From assembly GCA_904066235.2 (NCBI GenBank), contig CAJFCV020000006.1, positions 1,612,001 through 1,676,000 of the forward strand: DNA of 64,000 bases, written 5' to 3'. Shown here one piece after another: positions 1 through 11,434 of this stretch. The notes beneath the pieces are model-generated. The model made no database searches. It worked only from the letters and a program-made list of their open reading frames with translations, and was not told where the DNA came from. Source of the DNA: Bursaphelenchus xylophilus. Lineage: Eukaryota > Nematoda > Chromadorea > Rhabditida > Aphelenchoididae. Both the position numbers and the translations under genes were made by a program. Numbering within the stretch: the first letter of the stretch is position 1; each line of letters starts with the position of its first letter.

Positions 1-837
1 GTTGTTTTTCCCCGATGTTCGAGAATGTTCGGTGGAGAGATCCCGAAGCGAAGCGCCTGATTTACGACACCGTAACCTTCTCCGAGGTTTTATCCCATCT
101 TGATCAGTTATATTTTATGGTGTTGTTGTAGCGTGGTGGAGTTGTTGTGTTCGTGTGTCGAGTTGTTGTAGGTGTTGTAGAGTTGTGAAACCACCGCAAG
201 ACCACAGCCAGATCGTTGAATTTCTTTTCTATCCGAAGGTGGAATCGGACAATGAGCATTGTGCAAGAAAAGAAGGCCAACTGCACAGCGCACTTGATTT
301 TTCAAACAAAATCGTTGCGACGCAAGCCTTTTTTGCATTGGGAGAAAGCGAAAGGCACAACTACAAAAATCCATTCACTTTATGAAAATGCTCATAAGTA
401 GTAGCAATTGAACGTTGAGCTGATGCTTTAGTATTATATTTTAGGGAGTTTTGACCTCATTTTTAATATTTGTTTAGTGTCTATTAATTGATTTTGTATA
501 ATCTTAACAAAAAGGTGTTTTAAGTTTATAGTTTTGGTACGTATGTGCCCACATTGAAGAGTTGTCATAGTAGAGAACATTCTGGCCATTTGTATCGACA
601 CTTGAAGAACAGTGAGACATTCTGTTTTGCACAGGTTACACTCTCTTTTTAGCTATAGGATTTTGAATTTTTGTCGGCTTGTGTGGGCAGGGTTTAGTAG
701 CTGCTGTATTTTTGGGTTCATAGATGATTTTGAGGCTCCACAAACTCCAAAATCCTAGTTTATATCGAAGTTCTTTGTTGGTAGAAAAATTATTTCTCTG
801 TCGAGAAAATAATGAGCACTTTGTCGCTTTCCGATAG
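1..837. other. no gene recognised
   Basis: The short open frames here carry no recognisable domain and overlap on both strands. Positions 115-180 hold a low-complexity GTTGTTG-rich stretch. The rest is AT-rich and unremarkable. Confidence 0.5.
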
Positions 838-1000
838 CCACTAGTCGTTCCATAAAGTGCATAGACTTTTGTTCACAAAATGCGCGGCGACGTAGGTGAA
901 AGAATAATATGTCGCGGTGACTTTTGAATTGCAAAAGGTCAAATGAAAGTGCACAAAATTTGCGACGTATAGTCTACGCACTTTATGGAAATGCTAATAG
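838..1000. mobile_element. FAM-A MITE copy
   Basis: The left end contains CATAAAGTGCATAGAC and the right end is its near-exact inverse (GTCTACGCACTTTATG), giving inverted ends of about 26 bp. There is no coding capacity. Other copies or fragments lie near 2515, 6735-7030, 8450-8775, 12760-12900, 16600-16720, 17025-17285, 18930-19270, 30960-31215, 39845 and 45405. Confidence 0.7.
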
Positions 1001-1237
1001 TAAAATTTCAGTCGCCTTTTCACAATGTTCGGCCCGCAATTGGCGTGGCTGTTGAAGATGACTGTTCTGGTCATCGTTCTCATCTGCTGTTATTTTCCCG
1101 ACAGACTGAAACGAGTTTTGACTTTGTTTTTGTATAGGATAATTCACTACAGTGAGGGGCCTGATCCAGTGGCAAAAAACGTCCCATTTTGCATCCAGGA
1201 AGGAACCAAATTGCCTCCAAATACCTCCCTTTTCTAA

Positions 1238-1685
1238 CAGGGGAAGTACTCCAAGTGCGACACTCAGATTTTGATGAAACTTGGCACAAATTTAGAATGT
1301 TTTTTTCTAAGACATATGCGAGAATCCCAGCTCGCGCTTTGCAGAAACAACCGAGACTTTTAGATTGAAAGTCGGCGGAAATTTAGGACTTTTTGCCGAA
1401 TTTCGGCACGAAAAGTTTGATGCCTATTTCTACCGTAAAGGATAATATTTCTACAAAAAAATCAAATTTTTCCGCACGAAACTGCCAAAGTTATGGCCAA
1501 AAAGCGCTTTCCTCTCTCTGCTATCCACGTTTAGCGTGCTCTCTCGGCGGCAAAAATCGTTTGATTTCTCGGCGGCGCCCGCAAAGCGCGAGCTAAAACT
1601 TTCAGGAATTGATATTTAGTCCATACCCGACATGTGTGCAAAATTTAAAGAAAATCTGAGCGTCGCACTTGGAGTACTTCCCCTG
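1238..1685. mobile_element. FAM-B 448-bp element
   Basis: The ends are inverted: CAGGGGAAGTACTCCAAGTG on the left, and its complement ending in CTTCCCCTG on the right, extending inward about 45 bp. No transposase is seen. A second full-length copy of 449 bp lies at 34279-34727. Internal fragments recur at 20490-20875, 27480-27800, 28140-28700, 37400-37600 and 47760-48060. Confidence 0.75.
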
Positions 1686-1723
1686 AAAAAAAACCCCTCG
1701 TTTTATTTTTAAAGCGCCATCTA

Positions 1724-1970
1724 CAGTGACGTACCTGATCCAGCGGCAAAAAACGTATCATTTTGCGTCCTTGAAGTATCAAAAAATGTGGCAAAATGCC
1801 TCCATCTCCAAGTGAAAAAACTTCGTTTTGAAGAGCTCTCACAAAAAGAGCGGGCGCACGTTTGAAATTGGAGTTTTTTTTTCACTTGGAGAGGGAGGCA
1901 TTTTTTGCCACATTTTTTAATACTTCCCGGATGCAAAATGGCATGTTTTTTGCGACTGGAAGTACTTCCC
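1724..1970. mobile_element. FAM-C MITE, right end replaced
   Basis: It starts after a TA with CAGTGACGTACCTGATCC and folds on itself like the other FAM-C copies. The right end runs into a FAM-B end (GGAAGTACTTCCCCTG) instead of its own terminus, so this is a chimera or nested fragment. Confidence 0.6.
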
Positions 1971-2639
1971 CTGTTAGTTTTTATACAAGATAATTCACTA
2001 CATATACGCTATTATTTACTACGTAATTCGATGGAAAATTCGCGGAATTAAAACAACTTTTTACATATAGTTAAGCCTCATAAACCTCATAATTATGCTA
2101 GTTTTCCGAGACGGTAATTAACTCAACGGCGATGAACAGAAATGGCGTTTCGAAAGTGCTGATTCTTGTAACACTTTTTACCCCAATACACCTTAATTTC
2201 GTTTTTTTTTTGTTTTTTATTGTTTACATAAAGAACAGACGATTTGGGGCTAACCTGTTTTAGTTTTATTAACTTTATTACAATTGAAGTGTTTTTCCCG
2301 GCAGTCAGATATAATTGAGTTTTCGCAACCGTAAAAGGAGTGAAATTTTATGCGAAGGTTTCACACAGTCCGAGCGGTATGACTACTACCGTATTCTTAA
2401 AAACATTCGTCATTTTCTGCGATTTCTACCTTGTTTACAGACCTCTTTTCGTGCTGAATCCTCGTATATGAAACGTAATTTATATGTATGTTATTTCAGA
2501 TACTGTCCTTATTAGAATTTTCATAAAGTGCGCAGACTTTTCGTCATGCGCCGCACTGTGCAGGAAAAAAGGTCAACTGCGGTTGAGCCTGAACTCTGCC
2601 CCCTTTCTGAACTTTCCCACAATCTGAACTCTCCCCTTT
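1971..2639. other. AT-rich intergenic sequence, no gene
   Basis: Long T and A runs are present. A single FAM-A end (CATAAAGTGCGCAGAC) occurs near 2522. Nothing else is recognisable. Confidence 0.5.
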
Positions 2640-2880
2640 TTTGAACACTCCCTAATTTTGAAAATTGAAAAAACGAGGTGAAAATTGTTTGAAAAAAATT
2701 CAGTTTGAAAAAAATCTCATGGTATAACATGTCACACCTCATTTTTTTTATTTGAAAAAAATGTCATCGTATAAGATGTCACACCTTATAACTTTTCATG
2801 CCAAAATTCGCAAAAAAATTATTTCAAATTTGTGCCAAGTTTCATCAAAATCTGAGCGTCACACTTGGGATACTCCCCGG
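2640..2880. repeat. CATCGTATAAGATGTCACACC repeat with FAM-B tail
   Basis: Units contain TTTGAAAAAAATGTCATCGT, then ATAAGATGTCACACC, separated by T-rich spacers, and run into a FAM-B-like end (ATCTGAGCGTCACACTTGG). The same family forms a longer array at 48090-48370 inside the transporter gene. Confidence 0.65.
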
Positions 2881-3194
2881 TTAGATGATAAAATTAACAA
2901 AACGAGCTCGTTTTTCCAGTCCCGAAGCGAAAACATTTCAAATTCGGTTCAATTCCAGCTAGTAGCAGTAATTTTTTTTCCTCTTTTTTCCATGGGAGCG
3001 TAATTTTTTTTACAGTTGAAATACCAGCCAGTTTTATTGGCACGCCTGAAAATGTCAGCTCGTTGAAGCTCGCATTCGAAATGTGCTACATAAAAAGTTA
3101 TCGTAAAGTATGCAAAAGAAATGGAAAATGTAATTTGAACCCCTAAATTTAATAAAAATTAAATGAAAGTTTATAAATTAGTTATTTACAAGTT
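2881..3194. other. no gene recognised
   Basis: AT-rich sequence without a repeat or coding region that I can name. Confidence 0.45.
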
Positions 3195-3290
3195 TGCCCC
3201 CGTACGGATTTGAACCCGAAAAGGTAAAAATATGTAAACTTGGTAAGCTCGCTCTAGGACCGTCCGCTTCGCTTTACTTCTGTTTTCGGA
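3195..3290 (-). pseudogene. degenerate tRNA-like sequence
   Basis: On the minus strand there is a perfect B-box-like GGGTTCAAATCC and an A-box-like segment (AGCGGACGGTCCTAGAGC) at about the right distance upstream. The acceptor and T stems do not pair properly, so a functional tRNA is unlikely. It could be a tRNA pseudogene or a tRNA-derived SINE head. Confidence 0.3.
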
Positions 3291-3299
3291 GAGAAACAG

Positions 3300-3717
3300 C
3301 TACAGTGGGACCTGATCCAGTCGCAAAAAACATACCAAAAGTTCAAAATGCACTGTGTGAATGCGAAAGAATGTCCATGCACTTTATGAAAATCATAAGT
3401 GCTTCGCACCGTGCATTTCGCTGTTTTTTGGCTTCGCACCGTGCAAACGTCTAGTTTGTGACTTGCACTGTGCGAAGGGGGAAAAATGTCCATAAACTTT
3501 ATGAAAATGGTAAAATAAAAGCTCAAAAATCCTATTCATCTCAACAAAGTTAATTTTTTGCCATTACGACCCACCTATTTACAACTTGTACAGCCCCAGA
3601 GAACTTTTATTTAATCAACGCGTATTTTCGGAAAGCTGGCCCAAATTTTGTCGCGCAAATACATATTTCCCGGGTTCGATGTATTCCATTGTAATCGGAT
3701 TATGATTACATTTTCAG
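3300..3717. other. repeat fragments upstream of the GPCR
   Basis: A FAM-C-like end (GGGACCTGATCCAGTCGC) is followed by FAM-A/DYAD pieces to about 3510. The remainder up to a TTTTCAG at 3712-3717 is unremarkable. Confidence 0.45.
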
Positions 3718-3794
3718 GCGAAGCCCACCTACAACCTCGGACCTCTTGAAACGACTTACATAAAGGCGTCGGAACGCGAGGACAGGTGGACTTA

Positions 3795-6546
3795 ATGGCC
3801 GTGAACACCGTCGCCTGGGGCGTCTGGTTCCTGGTTTGTGTGCATATCACAACGCCCATCAATATACTCGTCAATTATGTAGGTTTTGGAAATTTTTTGA
3901 ATAAAAATTAAAAAAAAAAAAATTTGTAAAAAAAATTTTTTTGTGAAAAATGTAAAAATTTACACCAAATTCAATGAAAAACCCGATTTTACAAGATTTT
4001 TCAAGATTTCATTGACTTTTTTCGCCATTTACCGTTTTTTTCTATTGCACAGTGCGATTCCATAGTGCAAAAAAGCCTAGAGTTTCGCACAGTGCGATTT
4101 CATAGTGCAAAAAAGCCTAGAGTTTTGCACCGTGCAATTTCTTAGTGCAAAAAAGCCTAGAGTTTCGCACAGTGCGATTTCATAGTGCAAAAAAGCCTAG
4201 AGTTTTGCACGGTGCAATTTCTTAGTGCAAAAAAGCCTTGAGTTTTGCACAGTGCACCGAAAATTTTTCAAATTTTTGAATTGCACGGTGCAATTTCAAA
4301 AAAAAATGTTTGACCGCACAGTGCACTAAAATTTCCCTAATTTTAGATTGCACACTTTTTTGCTCATTTTTTATGATCCCAACATTTTTTGAAATAAAAA
4401 TTTTTTACCTTGCCTCCAACTTCAGGCAATGTACCGCCTCCCCAACCTCAAATACCGCTCTGCCATGCGAATCATGCTGTCCTTGTCGCTGGTGGAGCTG
4501 GGCCAACTTCTGAACAGCGTCGGCGCCGCCATCCGATTGCTGATTGGCTACGAGCCGGGCCCGAAAATGACGATCGTATTCAGCATTATTAACAATGGGT
4601 TCTGGTGCATTACGGTGTTCAATCATGTTTTGTTGGTGGTGGATCGGCTGTATGCCGTGTTCAATGTGACTCGGGTTCAACATGACGATGTTGGCAAGTG
4701 GAGAATTGATGTGAGTTTTTGAAAAGGGGCTTGGAAATTTAGGGGTTGAAAAAAATTTTTTTGCACAGTGCAATTTTTAACAAAAAAAATTTTTGCACAG
4801 TGCAATTTTATAGTGCAAATAAGCTTAGAGTTTCGCACAGTGCGATTTTGTAGTTGAAAAAAGCCTATACTTTTGCACAGTGCAGTTTTATAGTGAAAAA
4901 AGCCTATTGTTTTGCACTGTGCGATTTTTTAAAAGCCCGATTTTTTGTTTTGTGTGAAATTTTGAATAGAGAAAGACCTGTATTAATGTGCAATTTTCCA
5001 ATTTTTGCACAGTGCGATTTCATAGTGCAAATAAGCCTACAGTTTTGCACAGTGCGATTTTTTAGTTGAAAAAAGCCTAGATTTTTGCACAGTGCGATTT
5101 TTCGGTAAAAAACCCTGCACGGTGCGGATCTTTTTAATAAAAAAAAATCTGCACAGAGGGAACTTCTATAATTTTTTACGATGCTTTGCCATATTACGGC
5201 ACTAAATTGGATTTTTTTTATTTTTTTATTTTGAAAAAAACATTTTTTCCACTGAAATATGAATGTAAAAAAATACGTTTTTTTCCAAGAAGAAACATAA
5301 AAAAAAAAAAAAAAAAAAAATTTAATTCCAAATTTAATCTTTTTTTTATTTCAGCCCTCAATAATTTTTATTTGGGTAGCCGGATTTACCCAAACATTTA
5401 TCTGGCATCTCACCGGGGCCTATGTGTTCTTCGATTCGAGTCAAATGAGATGGAATCCGCAGACTGAAGTGGTCCCTCATCCAATCACCAACATGATCTT
5501 TGCCATTCTGAACTGCAGCGTTTGTGCTTTCGGGGTCATCGGAACGACGGTGATTTTTGGATTGATCTATTACAAGGTTGGTAAAATTTTTTTATGATTT
5601 CTGTTATTTTGTGGGGAATTTTATTCTTTTTTGGCGCTATGAAATTGCACGGTGCAAAACTGCAAGCTTTTTTGCACTTTGAAATTGTACTGTGCAAAAA
5701 CATAGGCTTTTTTGCACTATAAAGCTGCACTGTGCAAAAAATGGTTGGAAAATTTTACTGAAAATCTTAAAAAAGCAAAATAAAATTGGCAAAAATCAAT
5801 TTCGTTTGTCCACATGTCATCGTATATTTTGTATTTACTCCAACTTTTCTACTTCTCATGTTCTTTTCACTTTTTTTACACTAGAAAGTTACAAATTGCA
5901 CAGTGCAAAACTCTAGGCTTTTTTGCCCTATGGAATTGCACTGTGCAAAATTTTAGGCTTTTTTACACTATGAAATTGCACTGTGCAAAACTCTAGGCTT
6001 TTTTGCGCTATGAAATTGCACTGTGAAAAATTGTAGGCTTTTTTGCACTAAAAATTTGCACTGTGCAAAAATAATTGCCGGAAAATTTTGCAACTAATCA
6101 AAAAAAGCGAAATAAAATCGACAAAAATCAATTTCATTGTGCAAATGTCATCATATATTTTCTATTTATCCAAAGTTCTTTTTCAGCGTCACTATGGCGA
6201 AGCCAAATCTCTCCCTCGTCGTCTGGAATATCGGATCCTCATCCAGAACACGTTCATCTTCGCGTGTGCAGTGACCAGCATGTTCACCGGCGAAATCCTG
6301 CCATTCGTCAATGAAACGATCCGCACCAACGTGCTGAACGTGATCCTGATCTGCGCGTCGCCCTACCTGTACCTGACGCTGAACCGCGACATTCGTCGCT
6401 CCTTTATTGGGATCTTCTCGAAGCAGTACGCGGAGAGCATGACCAATTCGCGGAGGGTGACGGATCAGAACTTAAGGACGATCACGTTGAATACGTCGAC
6501 GAATACGGGGCGAGTGGGACCGCCGATGGTGCTGGTCAAGGGATGA
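3795..6546 (+). CDS. nematode serpentine-type seven-transmembrane receptor
   Basis: Four exons, 3795-3878, 4426-4710, 5355-5576 and 6187-6546, join in phase 0 at every junction with GT donors and TTCAG acceptors. They give 316 residues, normal for a nematode chemoreceptor. Residues 1-28 form TM1. TM2 and TM3 follow, with VVDRLYAVF at the end of TM3 in place of a classic DRY. TM4 and TM5 are in exon 3. TM6 and TM7 are in exon 4, ending in SPYLYLTLNRDIRRSF, the usual intracellular boundary of nematode serpentine families. The tail is Ser/Thr-rich. By family it should be a plasma-membrane receptor, often in chemosensory neurons; the ligand is unknown. The layout most resembles the Srt/Srx groups, but I cannot fix the class. 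The extracellular N-terminus looks missing: an open frame at 3718-3792 meets a stop just before TM1, one base out of frame. Confidence 0.8.
4047..5112 (-). repeat. DYAD-40 arrays in GPCR introns 1 and 2
   Basis: The palindrome GCACNGTGC recurs at 4047, 4087, 4127, 4167 and 4207, an exact 40-bp period, each copy followed by AAAAAAGCCTA (reverse orientation). Exon 2 (4426-4710) interrupts the block and contains no copy. The array resumes at about 4760-5112. Both introns also have long A/T runs, for example near 5300. Confidence 0.9.
5636..6075 (+). repeat. DYAD-40 array in GPCR intron 3
   Basis: The unit is in the opposite orientation to introns 1 and 2: GCACTGTGCAAAA followed by TAGGCTTTTTTGCACTATG. 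Copies are mostly about 40 bp apart, with a gap of non-repetitive sequence at 5750-5890. Confidence 0.9.
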
Positions 6547-7040
6547 GAGAGTTTGTGGAGGCAGAGAGGAGGAAATGCCATGGAATGCTCATTGGAATAC
6601 GGTTATTACGCAAGAAACTCAAGTCATTTGGTGATTTATATATCACAATATATTATTTGTTATATATGTTACATTTTATATGCTCTTATATGTTGATAAA
6701 GGTCAATAATTTCAGAGAAATATGTTGAACAGCACTTCTAGCCCTTCCAGAAAGTCCGTAGACTCTTTTCCCCCTTTTCCTCATCGCACAGTGCATTTCG
6801 CGCGACATTTTGAACTCTTTCCCACGCTTGTCGCCAACGCACAGTGCATTTCTCTTTTTCTCTTTTCGCACGGTGCAAATCACAAAAAAGCCATTTGCAC
6901 CGTGCAAATTCCTCGATGTCCCAGCGATATTTCAAATGCACAGTGCGAACACAAAAACAAATTGAAATGCACGGTGCACAAACGTGTTCTAGCACGGCGC
7001 GGCCCACGAAAAAATGTTTATGAAAACATTATGAAAATAA
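6547..7040. other. GPCR 3' flank and FAM-A copy
   Basis: After the receptor stop there are about 190 bp of AT-rich sequence with no clear AATAAA. A FAM-A element then runs from about 6735 to 7030. Its left end has AGTCCGTAGACTCTTTT, its right end is decayed, and five or more GCACNGTGC motifs lie inside it. Confidence 0.55.
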
Positions 7041-7044
7041 AAAT

Positions 7045-7465
7045 AAGAGTCTGTCGGGAAAATAATATGGATTTATAAGCCTGTTTGGAAAATAATGTGG
7101 CTTTATCGGTCTGTCGGGAAAATAATGTGGATTTATAAGTTTGTCTGGAAAATAAACTTGCTTTATCGGTCTGTCTGGAAAATAATGTGGTTTTACCGGC
7201 CTGTCGGGAAAATAATGAGGATTTATCAGTCTGTCGGGAAAGTAATGGGGGCTTAGCAGCCTGTCGGAAAAATAATGTCGATTTATCAGGCTGTCGGGAA
7301 AATAATGTGGATTTATCAGTCTGTCTGGAAAATAATGTGGTTTTATCGGTCTGTCGTGAAAATAATGTGGATTTATAAGTCTGTTTGGAAAATAATGAGG
7401 ATTTATAAATTTGTCGGAAAAATAATGCGGATTTATTGATCTGCCGGGAAAATAATATGGGTATG
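7045..7465 (-). repeat. 30-bp tandem array of FAM-E ends
   Basis: About 14 imperfect copies of CTGTCGGGAAAATAATGTGG plus ATTTATAAGT, 30 bp per unit. Because 30 is a multiple of 3, several frames on both strands stay open across it; these are not genes. The array stops just before the dynein light chain gene. Confidence 0.9.
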
Positions 7466-7743
7466 TCTGAATATTTCCGGTTTTTTTTATAGAAACCGCA
7501 GTCATTGCGAGATGACCTCAAGCGATAAGTATATCTAGTCTAGTCGAGGCCAAACCCCAACTTTAGCAGGACAAATGGAGCCCCGCAAACGGGACTGTTA
7601 TTCAAAACAGAGCCAAAACCAAAGGCCTTTTTAGGAGATGCGAAGCATTACTAATGCAAAGAGGAAGTCGAAGGCATGGCCAACGCTTTTAAATATAATA
7701 TTTTCCTTTACTACAGCGATTTTATAAATACTGCGCTTTCCAG
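7466..7743. other. upstream region of the dynein light chain gene
   Basis: Non-repetitive sequence with an acceptor-like TTTTTATAG at about 7490 and TTTCCAG at 7737-7743. The latter is either a trans-splice acceptor or the end of a first intron; I could not identify an upstream exon in the correct phase. Confidence 0.4.
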
Positions 7744-7764
7744 TCCTCTGGTGACCGTCCGTCG

Positions 7765-9508
7765 ATGGCCCATTCCCTCGACAAACCGACAAAGGCCTAT
7801 TGCCTGAAGGCGTTGGACGAAGCGGTGTTTGATATTTTGAAGAATCAGACCTATAGTGATGCTACCGCCGGCTTCTTGAACGACAAGATTGTCGCCGCGT
7901 TGACACAAAAGTTTAAGGGTACGGTGGTTTTTGACACCAGCCCTTCCATGCAAAACTCTAGGCTTTTTTGGACTATGAAGTTGCACTGTGCACAATCCTA
8001 GGCATTTTTGCACTATGAAATTGCACTGTGCAAAATTCTAGGCTTTTTTACCCTATGAAATTGCACAGTGCAAAACTCTAGGCTTTTTTGCACCGTGAAG
8101 TTGCACCCTGTAAAAATTGTATGAGTCCGCGATGTTTGTAGTCAAAAAAAACAGTTTTTATTAAAAAAAGTTATGTAAAATTTGCACTGTGCGGAAACGT
8201 AAGCTTTTTTGCATTAAAAAGTTGCACCGTGCCAAAATTTAGGCTTTTTTTGGAACAGGAGGAGCCTAGAAAAAATTGAATATAGTAAGGGGGACCAAGG
8301 CAGATTTTTTAAAAAAAATTTTTTTTTAGTTTTCAAAGAAATGAATACGAAAACTTACCATTTCATATTTTTTTCACATACCAAAAAAGGCGGTCAAAAA
8401 ATGCCGTGCTCCCTTCTTACCAAAATAAAATTTTTCCTATGCGAACAGCTCACATAAAGTGCCCACTCCTCCTAGAGCAATGTGCAGGTCAAACCTTGTC
8501 ATTTTTATATTACGCTTTTTCAAAAGTGCAGAGACATTTTCCGGCCTTTTTTGCACCGCACCGTGCATGTTGTGCGACGAAATCCATTTTGCACTGTGCA
8601 AATTCTTTTCGCACGCCCAAAGTTCGCAGCGACACAGCTGAGAAACGCTTACGTCGCAGCAATATCCGGTTGCACAGTGCAAAAGGTCAAACGCACCCCA
8701 AAAAGGAGGTTTTTGCACGGTGCGGCCAACGACAAAATGTCTCTGCACTTTTGAAAAAGCGTAATACGCTAAAATCCCCATAAAACCGATGTATTTTGCA
8801 GAGTTCCCATTCGCCCGCTACAAGTACGTCTTTCAAGTCATTTTGACGGAGCCTCGTGGTCAGGGACTGCGGTGAGCTGGAGTACTAATCTTTAAAATGA
8901 TTTTTCGTTTTTTAGAGCTCACATTGGATGTTTTTGGGATCAAGCAAATGATGTGCTGACTAAGTGGCGCTATATTAACGTGAGTCAAAGTTTTTAGTTT
9001 ACTGTGAAAAATTAGGGTTTTTTGTATTGATATTTACCGAGAAATACACAAAGAGAACAAGATATATGTTTTTACTTCGTATTTTAACTTTTTTATTTTT
9101 TGTGCACTGTGCAAAAATATAGGCTTTTTTCAATTACAAAATTGCACTGTGCGAAAATCTAGGCTTTTTCAAACTAAGAAATTGCACTGTGCAAAAACGT
9201 AGACCTTATTTGCGCTAAGAAATTGCACAGTGCAAAACTGCAGGCCTTTTTTGAAGCTAAGAAACCGCACTATGCAAAAATTTTGACCTATTTACGCTAT
9301 AAAATTGCACTGTGCGAAAATGTAGGCTGTTTTCATCTAAGAAATCGCACTGTGCAAAACTATAGGCTTTTTTAAATTACAAAATTGCACTGTGCAAAAC
9401 TTTAGGCTTTTCTCAACTAGGAAATTGCACTGTGCAAAAAAAAATGTTTTTTTTCAGGACACAATTTGTTGCGAGATAATTGTCTTCGCCATCCTCACCT
9501 ATTCCTGA
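7765..9508 (+). CDS. Tctex1/DYNLT-family dynein light chain
   Basis: Four exons, 7765-7918 (open back to the acceptor at 7743), 8802-8871, 8916-8979 and 9458-9508, join in phases 1, 2 and 0 to give 112 residues, the usual Tctex1 size. Exon 1 encodes the helical half, with a lysine-rich end at IVAALTQKFK. Exons 2-4 encode the beta half with the family signatures in order: YKYVFQVILTEPRGQG, CFWD, and NDTICCEIIVFAI at the end. By family knowledge the protein dimerises and joins the light-chain group of cytoplasmic dynein-1 or, for the DYNLT2B-like branch, ciliary dynein-2. The RGQG and CFWD motifs are shared with that branch, but I cannot separate paralogues. An AATAAA lies 116 bp after the stop. 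Introns 1 and 3 carry DYAD-40 arrays, and intron 1 also carries a FAM-A element. Confidence 0.87.
7945..8775 (+). repeat. DYAD-40 array and FAM-A copy in intron 1 of the dynein light chain gene
   Basis: Positions 7945-8250 hold forward-orientation DYAD-40 units. At 8450-8775 a FAM-A copy (CATAAAGTGCCCAC on the left) contains GCACCGTGC, GCACTGTGC, GCACAGTGC and GCACGGTGC. Confidence 0.8.
9098..9445 (+). repeat. DYAD-40 array in intron 3 of the dynein light chain gene
   Basis: About nine units of GCACTGTGCAAAA, TAGGCTTTTTT and an A/T spacer fill most of the intron and end just short of the acceptor at 9457. Confidence 0.9.
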
Positions 9509-9623
9509 CCTCCTGTCCGTCCACACTTGCTATTTTCACTTGATCCGGACGCGTCTGCGCAATGAGTTTGTTATTATAATTGGAGTGCCAAATGATTGAC
9601 ATTATATCGGGATGTTGTTGCGC

Positions 9624-9629
9624 AATAAA
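9624..9629 (+). terminator. AATAAA poly(A) signal of the dynein light chain gene
   Basis: A canonical hexamer 116 bp downstream of the stop codon. Confidence 0.55.
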
Positions 9630-10284
9630 CTTACTGGGGAAGTGCTTCAATTGCGGCGTTGGGATTTTATGAAAAATTTTTTAAAATTTAAAATATTTTT
9701 TTATGATTTTATGAAATTTCTAGCTCGCGTTTTGCAGAAACGGCTGAGATTTTTATGATAGATCAAAAGTTGGGAAAAACTTGAAATTTTTTTGAAAAAA
9801 AATTTGAAAAAAAAAATTTTTTTATTTTTTTTTTATTTTTTTTTTCGATTTTTGGCACGAAAATTTTTCAATTTTTTCTAATTAAAACTTATATTCCAAA
9901 GTCAAATTTCTCTCCAAAAATCACAAAAATCCTCTAAAAATCTTTTAAAAAATTGCATAATCAAATCCGTGGTCTCCTCTTTTCGCGCACAGTGCATGTT
10001 TGTCGGGTCATAATTGCGCAATTTGTGGGCTGAAACAAAGGCGCGCGGCCGTGTCAAAAGGAAGTCAAAGGTGCGCGAGATGAGACGAACGGACAACGGT
10101 TCTAATGGACTAGATTAGAGGGGTAAGTGGACGGGTTTAATGGGTGGAATTGGAGGCAAATCAAAAGTAATTTTTTTTGCACTCTGTTGTTGTTTTTTTG
10201 GCAAAAACGCTTTGAGGTTTTTAAAATTTTTTTTATTTGAAAATAAAAAAAAAAATTTTTTTTCGTAGTTAGAAATATTTGTAA
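9630..10284. other. AT-rich intergenic sequence, no gene
   Basis: Poly(T)/poly(A) runs at 9780-9870 and 10220-10265 surround short fragments of FAM-B-like sequence (GCTCGCGTTTTGCAGAAAC near 9723). No coding region is supported. Confidence 0.5.
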
Positions 10285-11312
10285 TTTTCTGCACAGTGCG
10301 GTTTCGTAATTGAAAAAAGCCTACAGTTTTGCACAGTGCGTTTTTATAGTTCAAAAAAGCTTATTTCTTTTGCACAGTGCAGTTTCGTAGTTGAAAAAAG
10401 CCTACAGTTTTGCACAGTGCATTTTCTTAGTTTAAAAAAAGCTGATTACCTTGCACTGTGCAGTTTTTCGTAGTTAGAAATATTTGTAATTTTCTGCACA
10501 GTGCGGTTTCGTAATTGAAAAAAGCCTATGGTCTTGCACAGTGCAAATTTTTAGTTGAAAAAAGCCTATTACTTTGCACAGTGCAGTTTTGTAATTGAGA
10601 AAAGCCTATTACCTTGCACCGTGCAATTTTTCGTAATTGAAAAAATGTCCAATTTTCTGCACAGTGGGGTTTCGTAATTGAAAAAAGCCTACAGTATTGC
10701 ACAGTGCGTTTTTATAGTTCAAACAAGCTTATTTCTTTTGCACAGTGCAGGTTTGTAGTTGAAAAAAAGACTATTACCTTGCACTGTGCAATTTTTCGTA
10801 GGTAGAAATATCTGTAATTTTCTGCACAGTGCAATTTGTAGTTGAAAAAAGCCTACGGTTTTGCACTGTGCGGTTTCGTAATGGAAAAAAGCCTGCAGTT
10901 TTGCACGGTGCATTTTCTTAGTTAAAAAAAAGCCTACAGTTTTGCACAGTGCATTTTTTAGTTTAAAAAAGACTATTACCTTGCACTGTGCAATTTTTCG
11001 TAGTTATATATTTGTAATTTTCTGCACAGTGCAGATTTTTAGTTGAAAAAAGCCTACAGTTTTGCACAGTGCATTTTCTTAGTTGAAAAATGCTTATTAC
11101 TGTGCACTGTGCAATTTCTTACAAGGGAAGTCACTTTTTTCGCAGATCGATCCATACTGGTGACCTAGTGGACAGTGAAGGCCTCAGGCTGTGTAAAAAG
11201 AATGTGGCGTCCAAAAGTGTTTACGGGCCCTGAGGGCAGAGTTATGGCTCATCAAAGTTCACGCAAAAAGGTTCCGAAAAGACCCTCCAAAAAAACGGGA
11301 TCGGAGAAGTGA

Positions 11313-11385
11313 GCTTCGGTAGCAGAGTGGTTCGCAGATTTTTCTTTTGTCTGGAAGGGCCAGGTTTCGATTCCTCTTCCCGGCA
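11313..11385 (+). pseudogene. tRNA-like sequence in the left arm
   Basis: An A-box-like TAGCAGAGTGG and a B-box-like GGTTTCGATTCC are spaced as in a tRNA, over 73 nt. The B box has one extra T here. The acceptor and T stems pair poorly, so no functional tRNA is claimed. Confidence 0.45.
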
Positions 11386-11434
11386 ATAACCAAAAATAAC
11401 ATTGTAAGAGTAGCGTAAATTACAAAAAAATGTT

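Noticed and set aside
4047..5112. CRISPR array (regular palindromic repeats with spacers)
   Set aside because: The genome is eukaryotic, the spacers are repeats of each other, and there are no cas genes; this is satellite-like repeat DNA.
7018..7521. 167-codon minus-strand frame
   Set aside because: Same cause: a 30-bp tandem array of MITE ends.
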